Assembly: GCF_947387515.1 (NCBI RefSeq)
Contig: NZ_CANDOB010000002.1
Location: forward strand, 124,001 to 188,000
From: Alkalihalobacillus sp. CinArs1
GTDB lineage: Bacteria > Bacillota > Bacilli > Bacillales > Guptibacillaceae
Length of the DNA: 64,000 nt
Reading direction: 5' to 3'
The position numbers were made by a program, and so were the translations under genes. Below are positions 45,862-54,620 of this stretch, in pieces. Each line of letters starts with the position of its first letter. The first letter of the stretch is position 1. The notes below the pieces were generated by a model. It did no database searches and had not been told where the DNA came from. It was given only the letters and a program-made list of their open reading frames with translations.

Positions 45862-45890
45862 TTTACATGTGTATTTTTGTTCGGTATAAT
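45862..45890 (+). promoter_or_regulatory. SigA-type promoter of the tetR-MFS pair
   Basis: TTTACA (45862-45867), 17 bp and TATAAT (45885-45890). The -35 lies inside an inverted repeat CATGTAAA-TTG-TTTACATG (45851-45869) that also contains the stop codon of the upstream reductase gene. Confidence 0.75.
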
Positions 45891-45892
45891 AA

Positions 45893-45910
45893 TGATTGAT
45901 TAATCAATCA
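45893..45910. promoter_or_regulatory. Operator palindrome for the TetR regulator
   Basis: TGATTGATTAATCAATCA is a perfect 18-bp palindrome placed two bases after the -10 box, over the transcription start, and 33 bp before the tetR ATG. This is the usual place for an autorepressing TetR operator. Confidence 0.75.
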
Positions 45911-45943
45911 GTTAAAAGTAGTGGAATGAAAGAGGGGAATGTT

Positions 45944-46531
45944 ATGGCCTTACCAAAATCGGAAGAAAAGCGTGCACGTATTTTAGAAGCTGCGATCCAG
46001 ATGTTTTCTCAGAGCGGCTATTCGAAGGCAACGATAAAGGACATCGCAAAAGAAGCTGGGGTTAGTTTTGGAACCGTTTTTACATACTTTGAGAACAAAG
46101 ACGAACTCTTTAAAGCGGCGGTGCTTGAACCGTTAGATGAGATCAAACGAGTGATGTTAGCTTCACCAGAGCCAACAGAAGAACCGGTGGCACAATTGAA
46201 AGAACTCATCTCCGCTCACTTTCAATTCTTCGCTCAGCAGGCGACATATTCGCGAATGATTCAGTACGTGATCGGACAGCCTGACCGGTTTCATGATCTG
46301 TTCATCGAATTAGATCGGTTTTCATTAGAATTAAGAGATGCACTACGTCCACTTATTTTGAAGGGGCAGGAAGTAGGCGAGCTCATTGAACTTCATCCAG
46401 ATGATGTCGCGGATACGTATCTTGCTTTTCTAAACGGTGTTCGGTTGACGCGAATCGATAGCTACGAAGAAAGAAACCGGTGGGATATGTACATCAAACA
46501 TGCACTCTTGCTATTTGGCCCTAAACAGTGA
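45944..46531 (+). CDS. TetR/AcrR family transcriptional repressor
   Basis: A 195-residue regulator. The N-terminal HTH is textbook: RARILEAAIQMFSQSGYSKATIKDIAKEAGVSFGTVFTYFENKDELF. The C-terminal ligand domain (about residues 70-195) is helical and variable, so no ligand can be read. The ATG at 45944 follows AGAGGGG. A -10 box and a perfect palindrome lie directly upstream, indicating autorepression. The MFS gene begins 14 bp after its stop, so the pair is most likely a drug- or metabolite-responsive efflux unit. It could also affect the N-demethylase operon that ends 86 bp upstream, but no such site is seen there. Confidence 0.93.
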   Translation: MALPKSEEKRARILEAAIQMFSQSGYSKATIKDIAKEAGVSFGTVFTYFENKDELFKAAVLEPLDEIKRVMLASPEPTEEPVAQLKELISAHFQFFAQQATYSRMIQYVIGQPDRFHDLFIELDRFSLELRDALRPLILKGQEVGELIELHPDDVADTYLAFLNGVRLTRIDSYEERNRWDMYIKHALLLFGPKQ

Positions 46532-46545
46532 GGAGGTGAACGGAA

Positions 46546-47826
46546 TTGTCATTTAAGAATCTTCATTACAATATCAAAATTCGTATCGTCACCCAGTTTT
46601 TCACCACGTTCGCGACTATGATGGTCATGCCATTCTTGACGGTTTATTTCGCTCAAAAAGTAGGTCAGACCGTCACGGGCTTCATGCTTGTAAGCCTCGT
46701 TTTCATTGGAGTAGCAGGTGGGATGATCGGGGGATACTTCTCCGATCGCATCGGTCGAAAACGACTGATGGTCGGTTCTGAACTTGGTACGGGTATCGCG
46801 TTTTTTATCATCGCATTTCTAAACTCTCCATGGCTTGATGCACCCTATTTGACGTATGCTGTGTTCATTTTTTCCATGTTTTTCGGAGGAGTGCTCGGAC
46901 CGGTCTCACAAGCGATGGTACTCGATGTCACGAATTCAGAAAATCGCCGCTATGTGTTTACACTTCTCTATTGGATAGGAAATATGTCCTCAGGTATCGC
47001 TGGTATAATCGGTGCGATCTTTTTCTATGACTATTTGTTTCACCTGTTCCTTGTGATTGCGATTGTTTCATTCCTCTCAGCTCTAATCACACAACTCTTC
47101 ATCACAGAATCCTACATCATCGACTCATCTAAAGCTGAAACAACAAATAAAGGTTCGATCTTAAACAATTATAAAATCGTCTTCCGTGATCGTGTATTCA
47201 TGATGTTTTTTATCGCTGGCATTCTCGTTCTTTCATTAGAAGAACAGCTGACGAATTTCCTTGCGATTCATTTTGCAGATGAAATAACCTCTCAATCTCT
47301 TATTTCCTTCAGAGAGTGGAATGTCGATGTAGACGGCGTCTTGATGCTTGGGATCTTACGCTCAGAGAATACGTTTCTAGTTGTGTTTGCAGCTGGCTTA
47401 ATCACGTGGCTTGTAAAGAGATGGAGCAACAGGACGGTGCTTATGGTCGGCCTCTCGATTTATTCGATCGGCTATGCACTCTTCACGATGTTTCAACTGC
47501 CGTGGGTGTTGATCGCTGTCATGGTGGTCGTCACAATTGGCGAGCTCATGTACATCCCTGTTCGCCAGGCGATGTTAGGAGACTTAGCGCCAGATCATGC
47601 GAGGAGTTCTTATCTCGCAATTCATCAAATGGTATTCTACATCGCGATGCTTGTCGCAGCGGTCGATATTATAATCGGTGGGTTTGTGCCTCCTTGGATG
47701 ATGGGGTTGAAGTACGTTCTTTTCGGCGGGGTAGGGATGCTGTTGTTTTTGAAGGTGGATAAAAGGATCGAGGAGAAGAAGGTAGAGAAAGCTTATGAAA
47801 GCAAAGAAAAGGCTGCAATACAGTAG
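46546..47826 (+). CDS. MFS efflux transporter co-transcribed with tetR
   Basis: A 426-residue twelve-helix transporter of the drug:H+ antiporter type. The loop 2-3 motif reads GGYFSDRIGRKRLMVG (G-x3-D-x2-G-R-K/R-x), and helix 4 region EFxGGVLGPVSQAMVLDVT. A long loop in the middle (ITSQSLISFREWNVDVDG) interrupts the second half, somewhat larger than usual. Helices toward the end include VMVVVTIGELMYIPVRQAMLGDL. It starts at TTG 46546 after GGAGGTGA and follows tetR by 14 bp, so it should be the regulated target. Substrate cannot be read. A strong terminator follows. Confidence 0.88.
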   Translation: MSFKNLHYNIKIRIVTQFFTTFATMMVMPFLTVYFAQKVGQTVTGFMLVSLVFIGVAGGMIGGYFSDRIGRKRLMVGSELGTGIAFFIIAFLNSPWLDAPYLTYAVFIFSMFFGGVLGPVSQAMVLDVTNSENRRYVFTLLYWIGNMSSGIAGIIGAIFFYDYLFHLFLVIAIVSFLSALITQLFITESYIIDSSKAETTNKGSILNNYKIVFRDRVFMMFFIAGILVLSLEEQLTNFLAIHFADEITSQSLISFREWNVDVDGVLMLGILRSENTFLVVFAAGLITWLVKRWSNRTVLMVGLSIYSIGYALFTMFQLPWVLIAVMVVVTIGELMYIPVRQAMLGDLAPDHARSSYLAIHQMVFYIAMLVAAVDIIIGGFVPPWMMGLKYVLFGGVGMLLFLKVDKRIEEKKVEKAYESKEKAAIQ

Positions 47827-47831
47827 CTAAG

Positions 47832-47860
47832 AAAGAGCGACTTCATCGAAGTCGCTCTTT
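47832..47860. terminator. Bidirectional terminator between MFS and wall protein genes
   Basis: AAAGAGCGACTTC/GAAGTCGCTCTTT stem, 13 perfect pairs, between converging genes. Confidence 0.85.
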
Positions 47861-47868
47861 GAACATTT

Positions 47869-49656
47869 TTATTGTTGATAAATGGGGTTCAATTCGTCTA
47901 ATAATTCGTAATGCGTGCTATTAACTTTTGCTCCTCCTAAGTAAGTTAAATAACGGAGGTTTATCAATTCTATGATACTCTTAGCATCAGTTTCGAACTT
48001 CTGATCAGCTAAGATAAGAGGGGCTTGGCTTTTAGCAGCTAGCATCGAACCTGTTAACGCATCGGCAAAATTTCTCCCTGTTGCAACATAGCCGCGCTCG
48101 ACTTCATCTTCTTGGAAGTGATCGATAATTGCTTTACTTGTGGAATAGCGGTTTTTACCAGCTAATCGATTTGTAGTTTGACCAAGGTTATTCTCAATTT
48201 CTTCTGAAATTACGCCTTTACCTCCAACAAGAAGGAGATCTTGTTTATTCTGAATCGCATCTTCTGTTGCTTTTGGAAGCGTAGATGCACTTGGACGTCC
48301 TGTTAATAAAATTGGTGTGAGGTCATTTGCTGCATATGGTGCTACTGCTAACGCGTCAGGGAAATTGAAACCGTAGGCAAGTATCGCTTTATCTGTTTCA
48401 GGCAGCAGGTCAGCGATTTTCTTAGCAGTTTCAAAACGGTCAGCACCTGCGACTCGCTCAACGTCTATATGTAAGTCGCGTAAAGTAGATTCTACTTTAT
48501 CAGATACAATTTTACTTCCACCTAATAGAATAGCATTAGTAGGATGGAGCTTCTTAATTGTTTCCAATGTCGAAGGTTGAATTTCTCTACCTTTAGGTAC
48601 TAATAAAATAGGAGCATCATGATAAGCAGCAAGCGGAGCACCAGCTAACGCATCTGGAAAGTCATTCCCTTGAGCGATAATGATCGTGTCAGCTCCGTCT
48701 TTCCAGCCTTCCAATGCAATGTTATCAGCTGTTTCAAAGCGGTTCGGTCCAGAAAGTCTTGAGATGCGGTTAACAAGTTTACTGCCATCGATATAACCGA
48801 TGCGGTTCGTACCATCAAGGGCCTTCACTTTATAAAGAGAAGAATGGTTACCCCCAAATGGACCTTCTCTAAAATCAAGCTTGTACTCTGTGTCGATGAC
48901 CTCAACTAGTGAACCTGTGTCGATCGTCTCGTTTTCTTTACCATCCATATAAAATGGAACGGTTGAGTAATCAACGTAAACTTTTAAAATATCCCCTTTA
49001 TTCATGAAAAAGCGTGATTCGGTAAAGTATCCGTCGATTGAGTATGTCATCTTATTAAAAGTTAGCTTACCTTCATCAATAGTAAAGTCCTTTTTTTCAA
49101 AAGGTAAGTTCTGTAAGCTCCATAAGGTGCTCTGAAAAGGAGGAACTATGTCTCTATTGCCCACGGCAACTGATATGTATACTTCCTCTTGATAAGCCCA
49201 AGGAGAATCCTCATTTAGTTGACTTGGTAGATTCTCTTCCGTTAACCCGTCATAAGCCATAATGACAAAATACCAATGCTGTAGTTTATGGCGGTCTGCA
49301 TCGTTAATAACTGGAAGTTCACCGTTTAAACTACTTTCCCATAAATCGTTTAACACTTCGATCGCACGATCAATGTTATATGTAACATCTGTTCTTAAAC
49401 GATCATTATCAAAACCAAGTGAATCTTTTACACCCATCAATCCAATTCTTCCATTTTCCTCAAAGTCCGGATTCCAACGACTTTCCTGACTAGCAATCGC
49501 TTTCAAAATTTCCGGTGGGATGTTAGCCTCGATACCTTTTTCTGATAATAGTTCATTGATCCTTTCTTTACTCATACCAGCAGCTGCACTGTCTTCTAGC
49601 GGAGCTATGAAACTGACAAACAATACTACGATAAGAACTTTCATAAACCTTTTCAC
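47869..49656 (-). CDS. Secreted transglycosylase-like protein with three CWB2 wall-binding repeats
   Basis: A 595-residue exported protein. Signal peptide MKRFMKVLIVVLFVSFIAPLEDSAAA. Residues about 30-170 resemble an SLT-type lytic transglycosylase: ILKAIASQESRWNP with a candidate catalytic Glu (about 58), then GRIGLMGVKDS and YVIMAYDGL-like helix. Residues about 180-295 form a beta-rich linker with an SH3-like part (VEVIDTEYKLDFREG). Three CWB2 repeats follow, beginning LSGPNRFETADNIA (about 300), VAGADRFETAKKIA (about 400) and LAGKNRYSTSKAIID (about 497), each with an FPDAL/FADAL motif and ILLGG/LLVGG/YLGG. CWB2 binds secondary wall polymers. Likely a wall hydrolase, by inference. Monocistronic. 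Confidence 0.88.
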   Translation of the reverse strand: MKRFMKVLIVVLFVSFIAPLEDSAAAGMSKERINELLSEKGIEANIPPEILKAIASQESRWNPDFEENGRIGLMGVKDSLGFDNDRLRTDVTYNIDRAIEVLNDLWESSLNGELPVINDADRHKLQHWYFVIMAYDGLTEENLPSQLNEDSPWAYQEEVYISVAVGNRDIVPPFQSTLWSLQNLPFEKKDFTIDEGKLTFNKMTYSIDGYFTESRFFMNKGDILKVYVDYSTVPFYMDGKENETIDTGSLVEVIDTEYKLDFREGPFGGNHSSLYKVKALDGTNRIGYIDGSKLVNRISRLSGPNRFETADNIALEGWKDGADTIIIAQGNDFPDALAGAPLAAYHDAPILLVPKGREIQPSTLETIKKLHPTNAILLGGSKIVSDKVESTLRDLHIDVERVAGADRFETAKKIADLLPETDKAILAYGFNFPDALAVAPYAANDLTPILLTGRPSASTLPKATEDAIQNKQDLLLVGGKGVISEEIENNLGQTTNRLAGKNRYSTSKAIIDHFQEDEVERGYVATGRNFADALTGSMLAAKSQAPLILADQKFETDAKSIIELINLRYLTYLGGAKVNSTHYELLDELNPIYQQ

Positions 49657-49796
49657 TAGTTGTCTCCATCCTCTCCATAATTTTCATCTCTAATGTTACA
49701 TAAGAACTAGGAGAATTGTAAGGGTAATCGAGAAACTCTTTTTACGTAAGTATTTCTAAAGGGGATAATTGGTAAAAGAAAGGGAGGAGAGTTTGG

Positions 49797-50237
49797 GTGT
49801 CCAATTTGTTTATCGTAAACGTCGAAGCAGCAATCTATCATGAAGGCAAGTATCTAATAATTAGAAGAAGTGAAAAGGAAGAACACGCTGGTGGTCTCTA
49901 CTCCTTAGTCGGAGGAAAGGTTGATTTCGACGACAGCTCGGTAAGTGTGTTAGAGGAGACAATTAAGAGAGAAGTGTATGAAGAAATCGGAATTGAACTT
50001 AGTAGTGATTTAGAGTATGTGCATAGCACCACGTTCAGAGCGGGTGAGGTTCAGGTGCTCGATGTTGTGTTTCTAAGCAGAAGCTTTGAGGGAAGGCCGT
50101 ACATAAAAAGTGAAGATGAAATAGCAGAGATTACGTGGATGACCTATGATGAGGTGCAAGATTCTATTGAAATCCCACCTTGGACGAAGAAAAGTGTTGG
50201 GATGACGGAGAAGTTGCTAGGGAAAATAATGAATTGA
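49797..50237 (+). CDS. Nudix hydrolase with lengthened Nudix loop
   Basis: A 146-residue Nudix domain. FIVNVEAAIYHEGKYLIIRRSEKEEHAGGLYSLVGGKVDF leads into the catalytic helix EETIKREVYEEIGIEL with REVYEEIG intact. Between GG and RE the loop (KVDFDDSSVSVLEETIK) is about three residues longer than the usual Gx5Ex7RE spacing, and the first conserved Glu is shifted. Metal-binding residues on the helix remain. It starts at GTG 49797 with GGGAGGAGAG upstream. No terminator hairpin was identified; the following 300 bp carry the repeat arrays. Substrate unknown. Confidence 0.85.
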   Translation: MSNLFIVNVEAAIYHEGKYLIIRRSEKEEHAGGLYSLVGGKVDFDDSSVSVLEETIKREVYEEIGIELSSDLEYVHSTTFRAGEVQVLDVVFLSRSFEGRPYIKSEDEIAEITWMTYDEVQDSIEIPPWTKKSVGMTEKLLGKIMN

Positions 50238-50295
50238 GTAGAAATAGGTGCTGCCCGAGGTGGGATAGCACCTTTCTTTTCGTTGGTGTGCTCGA

Positions 50296-50554
50296 TATCA
50301 GCGAAATAGACCTTGATATCAGCGAAAATCTGAATATATCGGCGAAAATTCATTTTTATCAGCGAAAATAGGGGATATATCGGCGGAATTACGTATTTAT
50401 CAGCGAACAGGGTCTGCCAGCTAAGAGGGCACTGTCTTTTCTTATAGCGAGTATCCCACCTATATCCGCGATTTTCCTATTTTATCCGCGAAACCCTTGT
50501 GGATATCCGCGAAACCTCAATTATATCCGCGAAATGCAATTCGTACTCCCGAAA
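50296..50554. repeat. Two arrays of an 11-bp motif with 20-21 bp period
   Basis: This whole gene-free stretch is filled with copies of TATCNGCGAAA. Array 1, TATC(A/G)GCGAAA, begins at 50296, 50317, 50337, 50357, 50378 and 50398. Array 2, TATCCGCGAAA, begins at 50443 (degenerate), 50463, 50483, 50504, 50524 and 50544 (degenerate). Intervals are 20-21 bp, two helical turns, with variable bases between copies. Between arrays a degenerate copy may sit near 50415. The frame is not kept, so this is DNA- or RNA-level structure. Confidence 0.85.
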
Positions 50555-50565
50555 GGCAGTAAAAC

Positions 50566-51018
50566 CTACCTCTTACCCCAATCACTCAACGACACCATCT
50601 CAAATTCTTCATCCACATCGATCCTCAACGGAGAGATGAGTTCGATCGAGTTCCCATCAGGGTCATTGAAATAGATTGCTGCGTGGGCTTGCGGGTTATT
50701 TGGAAGAACGAGCGGCTGTTCTTCAGGTGAGAAGCCGAATGCTTCTCGTACGCGTATCTTTTTACTTTCAAGCCAGGATTTTGCAGAGTAGATCTCTTCA
50801 TGATCGACGTGAAATGCGATGTGTCTGATCGATGGGTGATACGGAGTGTTCACCTGTTCTGAATTCCATAGCCCAAGCCAGCTTTCACCTTTCACGATCC
50901 ACATAAATGATACGCGTTCTCCTCTATGTGCAACTGTTAGCCCAAGCTTTTCATAAAAAGCGATCGATTCTTCGATATTACTAACAGGAAGATGAGCTTC
51001 GTACAATCCTTTTATCAT
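50566..51018 (-). CDS. VOC family protein
   Basis: A 150-residue vicinal oxygen chelate fold protein. It opens MIKGLYEAHLPVSNIEESIAFYEKLGLTVAHRGERVSFMWI. The second half has IRHIAFHVDHEEIYSAKSWLESKKI and HAAIYFNDPDGNSIELISPL, where His in HIAFHV and Glu in IELI are likely metal ligands. This pattern is close to fosfomycin-thiol transferase-like and glyoxalase-like proteins in bacilli, without enough to choose. The ATG at 51018 follows GGAGGCATTTCG on the minus strand. Unrelated in sequence detail to the VOC gene at 6.3 kb. Family secure. Confidence 0.83.
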   Translation of the reverse strand: MIKGLYEAHLPVSNIEESIAFYEKLGLTVAHRGERVSFMWIVKGESWLGLWNSEQVNTPYHPSIRHIAFHVDHEEIYSAKSWLESKKIRVREAFGFSPEEQPLVLPNNPQAHAAIYFNDPDGNSIELISPLRIDVDEEFEMVSLSDWGKR

Positions 51019-51288
51019 CGAAATGCCTCCTTTTCTTACATCGTATCGTAGAAATGAAGGCATGCCATCGTCAATCGTATGGAGCCACCGGTACGACTTT
51101 AGACTGAGATCGTGCTACTTTTTATCAGCGTCATAAGATAGAAGGTCAAACGTATATGTCTTGGCATCTTTAGAAGTGCTCTTCCGATTTTCAATCAGTT
51201 TGATGATGTCGTTAGTTGAACGGCTCAGCGCATAAGGCGCATGTTATAGTAAGATAAAAGTAGAAGGTGTGAAACGGAGGTGAACGGT

Positions 51289-52734
51289 TTGTACAAAGTG
51301 GTGATCGTCGATCGTGATAAACAGGAGCTTGCTGGGCTCGAGTGGTTGATTTCCAAATATTCGTTTCCGATATCTGATGTGATGCTTGTTGATCAACTTT
51401 CGGATATGTTCGGAACGCTCGAGAACAATTTACCGCATATACTCTGTCTAGAGCTCGATCTGATACCTGATGAGAAGTGGTCGATGGTGAAAAAGTTCAT
51501 CGATCGGTATGTGGGAGAAGTTGTTGCGGTTACAGCAGAACCGACGTTTGAAAAGGCAACGCAAGCGATCGAAATAGGCGCGATCGACCTCTGGGTCAAG
51601 CCGTTATCACCATCGAGGGTGAAGAATTCGCTTCAACTAGCGTTCAGAAAGCTATCGCATGGAAGGGGTAAAGAAGAGGATTCGAAGCAGTCGGTATGGT
51701 ATGAATCTCTCTTCATCGACGAGCATATCCCTTATCATCATCCTGTCTATTTGCTGAAAACGGAGTCGTCAAGGGACTTAAGCGATTTACGCTCGTTCAT
51801 CGACCAGTTTGACTTTTATCATGAGCCTCTCGTCTTTTCTACAAGCGATCGCGTTGTGCTAATTTTTGAGGAGCAACTGCCAGATGCGATCGCACAGGCA
51901 CAGCGTTTCCTTGAGGAATGGGAGCGGGCGACAGGAAAGCCGCTCGTGATTGCGGTCGACCGCGGTGATGGCGAAGAGTCCCTTCATGGTATGTACAAGA
52001 AGCTCCGCAAAGTGATGGAGACCACTTTTTTTACAGGCTATCAGCAGGTGCTGACTTCAAGTGCTCACACTGAGTGGCGCGATATGGATCCATTTTTAAC
52101 GCTAGTTGAGCAGCGGGATTGGGTGTATATGCTGGATGAAGGGCGTTCGAGCGACATTAAAAAGTGGCTGTATGAACAGTTTTATCATATTGAACGTCCT
52201 TACCCAGACCCTGGTTTACTCAGAACGAGATTAACGAGTGTTCTCGCACAAGTTCGTCGTTTTATGATCCGAAAAGGGATCAAGGAAAAAGAAGAAGCGT
52301 ATAAAAAGGTTTTCGATACAATTCTTTACAGTCCCGTGCTGTATCGGATCGTTCAAGATTTCATTCTCTTCATAAATGATCTGCTTCAAGCCATCGATGA
52401 AGGGAAGCACGCGAAGATGAATGTTGTTGAAGAAGCGATCGCGTATATAGAAGAGCACTTTCATGACCCCGCGCTCTCCCTAAAAGAAGTTGCTTCACAC
52501 GTGAATCGCAATCCTTCGTATTTGAGTCATACGTTATCTACAAAATACGGTCAGGCGTTTCGAGAAATCGTGAACGGCATTCGTATTCAAAAAGCAAAAG
52601 AGATGCTAACGGGAACAAAAGAAACGATCCAAGCGATCGCACACGAAACAGGATTTACGAACGCGAATTACTTTAGCAGAGTATTTAAAGAAGAATCAGG
52701 TGAAACGCCTGGTGAGTATCGAAAGCGTCATTAA
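51289..52734 (+). CDS. AraC-type regulator with degenerate receiver domain
   Basis: A 481-residue protein of the YesN-type response regulator layout. The N-terminal receiver-like domain (about 1-120) begins YKVVIVDRDKQELAGLEW but the phosphoacceptor position reads LCLELDLIP, and the switch region VVAVTAEPTFEKA and WVKPLSPSR remain. It may sense something other than phosphate. A middle region of about 250 residues follows. The C-terminal AraC domain (about 380-481) has two HTHs: LSLKEVASHVNRNPSYLSHTLSTKYG and IQAIAHETGFTNANYFSRVFKEESG, ending TPGEYRKRH. It starts at TTG 51289, just after GGAGGTGA. No kinase is adjacent; hutU starts 200 bp downstream, so it probably regulates the hut genes. Confidence 0.88.
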   Translation: MYKVVIVDRDKQELAGLEWLISKYSFPISDVMLVDQLSDMFGTLENNLPHILCLELDLIPDEKWSMVKKFIDRYVGEVVAVTAEPTFEKATQAIEIGAIDLWVKPLSPSRVKNSLQLAFRKLSHGRGKEEDSKQSVWYESLFIDEHIPYHHPVYLLKTESSRDLSDLRSFIDQFDFYHEPLVFSTSDRVVLIFEEQLPDAIAQAQRFLEEWERATGKPLVIAVDRGDGEESLHGMYKKLRKVMETTFFTGYQQVLTSSAHTEWRDMDPFLTLVEQRDWVYMLDEGRSSDIKKWLYEQFYHIERPYPDPGLLRTRLTSVLAQVRRFMIRKGIKEKEEAYKKVFDTILYSPVLYRIVQDFILFINDLLQAIDEGKHAKMNVVEEAIAYIEEHFHDPALSLKEVASHVNRNPSYLSHTLSTKYGQAFREIVNGIRIQKAKEMLTGTKETIQAIAHETGFTNANYFSRVFKEESGETPGEYRKRH

Positions 52735-52761
52735 GGCTGCGCACTTTGCGCAGTCTTTTTT
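52735..52761 (+). terminator. Terminator of the AraC-type regulator gene
   Basis: GCTGCGCA/TGCGCAGT stem with three-base loop followed by T-run. Confidence 0.78.
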
Positions 52762-52833
52762 GGTTTTTAACTAATATTTTTATAAAAACTAAAATAAATG
52801 CTATTAAGTGACGGTATTTTACATAATTGAATT

Positions 52834-52851
52834 ATCACAATGTGAAGTGAT
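52834..52851. promoter_or_regulatory. Dyad upstream of hutU, candidate regulator site
   Basis: ATCACAATGTGAAGTGAT contains TCACA-A-TGTGA (52835-52845) and the overlapping ATCAC-N8-GTGAT. It lies about 90 bp before the hutU start, a suitable distance for the adjacent AraC-type activator. Assignment to that protein is speculative. Confidence 0.35.
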
Positions 52852-52936
52852 TTCTATTATTCAAAAGAGCATCATCTATTTTCTGAACTTTTTGAATGCT
52901 AGCATAAAAGTATCAAAGAAGGTTAGAGGAGTGAAG

Positions 52937-54607
52937 ATGATGTCAGAAACGAAAACAGGTAAAGTTGAACAATATAGAGGAACGACGTTGAATACGAAAG
53001 GATGGATTCAGGAAGCTGCGCTAAGGATGCTGAACAATAACCTCCATCCAGATGTGGCGGAAAATCCTGATGAGCTCGTTGTGTACGGTGGGATTGGAAA
53101 AGCGGCACGTAACTGGGAATGTTACGAAGCGATCGTCGATTCACTTAAGAAACTTGAAGAAGATGAAACGTTACTGATTCAATCTGGAAAGCCTGTGGCC
53201 GTTTTTAAATCGCACAAAGACGCGCCGAAAGTATTGATTGCGAACTCGAACCTCGTGCCTGCGTGGGCAAACTGGGAGCATTTCCAGGAACTCGATCGAA
53301 AAGGACTCATGATGTATGGTCAGATGACAGCAGGAAGCTGGATTTATATCGGAAGTCAGGGAATCGTGCAAGGAACCTATGAAACGTTTGGTGAGCTTGC
53401 GAAGCAGCATTATGACGGTAGCTTAAAAGGAACGATTACGTTAACTGCTGGCCTTGGGGGTATGGGTGGAGCTCAGCCACTCGCTGTCACGTTAAACGGT
53501 GGTGTTTGTATCGCGATCGAAATCGATCAGCATCGCATTCAGCGTCGACTTGATACGAAGTACCTCGATACATCTACAGAAAGTCTTGATGAGGCGATCA
53601 AGCTTGCAGAAGATGCGAAGCAGAAAGGTGAAGCGCTATCGATCGGACTCCTTGGGAATGCGGCGGAGTTGCTGCATGACATGATCAAGCGAGGGTTTAT
53701 TCCAGATGTCTTGACGGACCAAACGTCTGCACATGATCCGTTAAATGGATATGTTCCAGTTTCGATGAGCTTAAAAGAAGCAGAAGAGCTAAGAAAGAGT
53801 AATGCCGAACAGTATACAACGCTTTCTAAGAAAAGTATTGCGACGCACGTTCAGGCGATGCTCGATATGCAGAAGAAAGGTGCCGTGACGTTTGATTACG
53901 GAAATAACATTCGCCAAGTAGCGAAGGACGAAGGAATCGAGAATGCGTTTGATTTTCCTGGGTTCGTTCCAGCGTATATTCGACCTCAGTTCTGTGAAGG
54001 AAAAGGGCCTTTCCGCTGGGTAGCTCTTTCTGGTGACCCTGAAGATATTTACAAAACGGATGAAGTGATTTTAAAAGAGTTCAGTGACAACGAACACCTT
54101 TGCAATTGGATCAAGATGGCGAGGAAGAAGATCAGCTTCCAGGGGCTTCCGTCTCGTATTTGCTGGCTTGGTTACGGCGAGCGCGCTCGTTTTGGAAAGA
54201 TCATTAACGATATGGTTGCGAGCGGAGAGCTTAGCGCACCGATCGTTATTGGTCGTGATCACCTCGATTCAGGATCAGTCGCTTCACCAAACCGTGAAAC
54301 AGAATCGATGAAAGATGGCAGTGATGCGGTGGCAGATTGGCCGATCTTGAACGCGATGATCAATAGTGTTGGAGGCGCAAGCTGGGTGAGCGTCCATCAT
54401 GGTGGCGGCGTAGGAATGGGTTATTCCTTACATGCTGGTATGGTCATCGTTGCTGATGGAACGAAAGATGCGGAGGCACGTCTTGAGCGTGTACTTACTA
54501 CAGATCCTGGTATGGGTGTCGCACGTCATGTCGATGCAGGTTATGAACTTGCTGAAAAGACTGCGAAAGACAAAAACATTAACATTCCGATGATGAATAA
54601 GCAATAG
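52937..54607 (+). CDS. hutU: Urocanate hydratase HutU
   Basis: Second step of histidine breakdown: urocanate to imidazolonepropionate, using tightly bound NAD as electrophile. Length of 556 residues is normal. NAD-binding [20 protein letters not shown] near residue 175, [44 protein letters not shown] with the conserved Cys (about 355) and [18 protein letters not shown] near 445 are typical. The ATG at 52937 follows AGAGGAG; the frame extends upstream but without a site. It is first in hutU-hutI-hutG-yjiH. hutH (histidase) and hutP are not in this cluster. Confidence 0.96.
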   Translation: MMSETKTGKVEQYRGTTLNTKGWIQEAALRMLNNNLHPDVAENPDELVVYGGIGKAARNWECYEAIVDSLKKLEEDETLLIQSGKPVAVFKSHKDAPKVLIANSNLVPAWANWEHFQELDRKGLMMYGQMTAGSWIYIGSQGIVQGTYETFGELAKQHYDGSLKGTITLTAGLGGMGGAQPLAVTLNGGVCIAIEIDQHRIQRRLDTKYLDTSTESLDEAIKLAEDAKQKGEALSIGLLGNAAELLHDMIKRGFIPDVLTDQTSAHDPLNGYVPVSMSLKEAEELRKSNAEQYTTLSKKSIATHVQAMLDMQKKGAVTFDYGNNIRQVAKDEGIENAFDFPGFVPAYIRPQFCEGKGPFRWVALSGDPEDIYKTDEVILKEFSDNEHLCNWIKMARKKISFQGLPSRICWLGYGERARFGKIINDMVASGELSAPIVIGRDHLDSGSVASPNRETESMKDGSDAVADWPILNAMINSVGGASWVSVHHGGGVGMGYSLHAGMVIVADGTKDAEARLERVLTTDPGMGVARHVDAGYELAEKTAKDKNINIPMMNKQ

Positions 54608-54620
54608 GAGGGAGAGACGT

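Noticed and set aside
47316-47762. 148-residue frame inside the MFS gene
   Set aside because: It overlaps an intact transporter in another frame, has Arg/Cys-rich low-quality composition and no ribosome binding site.
50180-50371. 63-residue frame crossing the Nudix end and the repeats
   Set aside because: It is a shifted frame of the Nudix gene running into the array; the 20-21 bp period does not preserve frame and there is no ribosome binding site.
50296-50554. CRISPR array
   Set aside because: The repeated unit is only 11 bp, spacers about 9-10 bp, and no cas gene is nearby; CRISPR repeats and spacers are much longer.
51121-51135. TATCAGCG at about 51126 as a further copy of the repeat array
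   Set aside because: Single partial match out of phase and 570 bp away; chance is enough to explain it.
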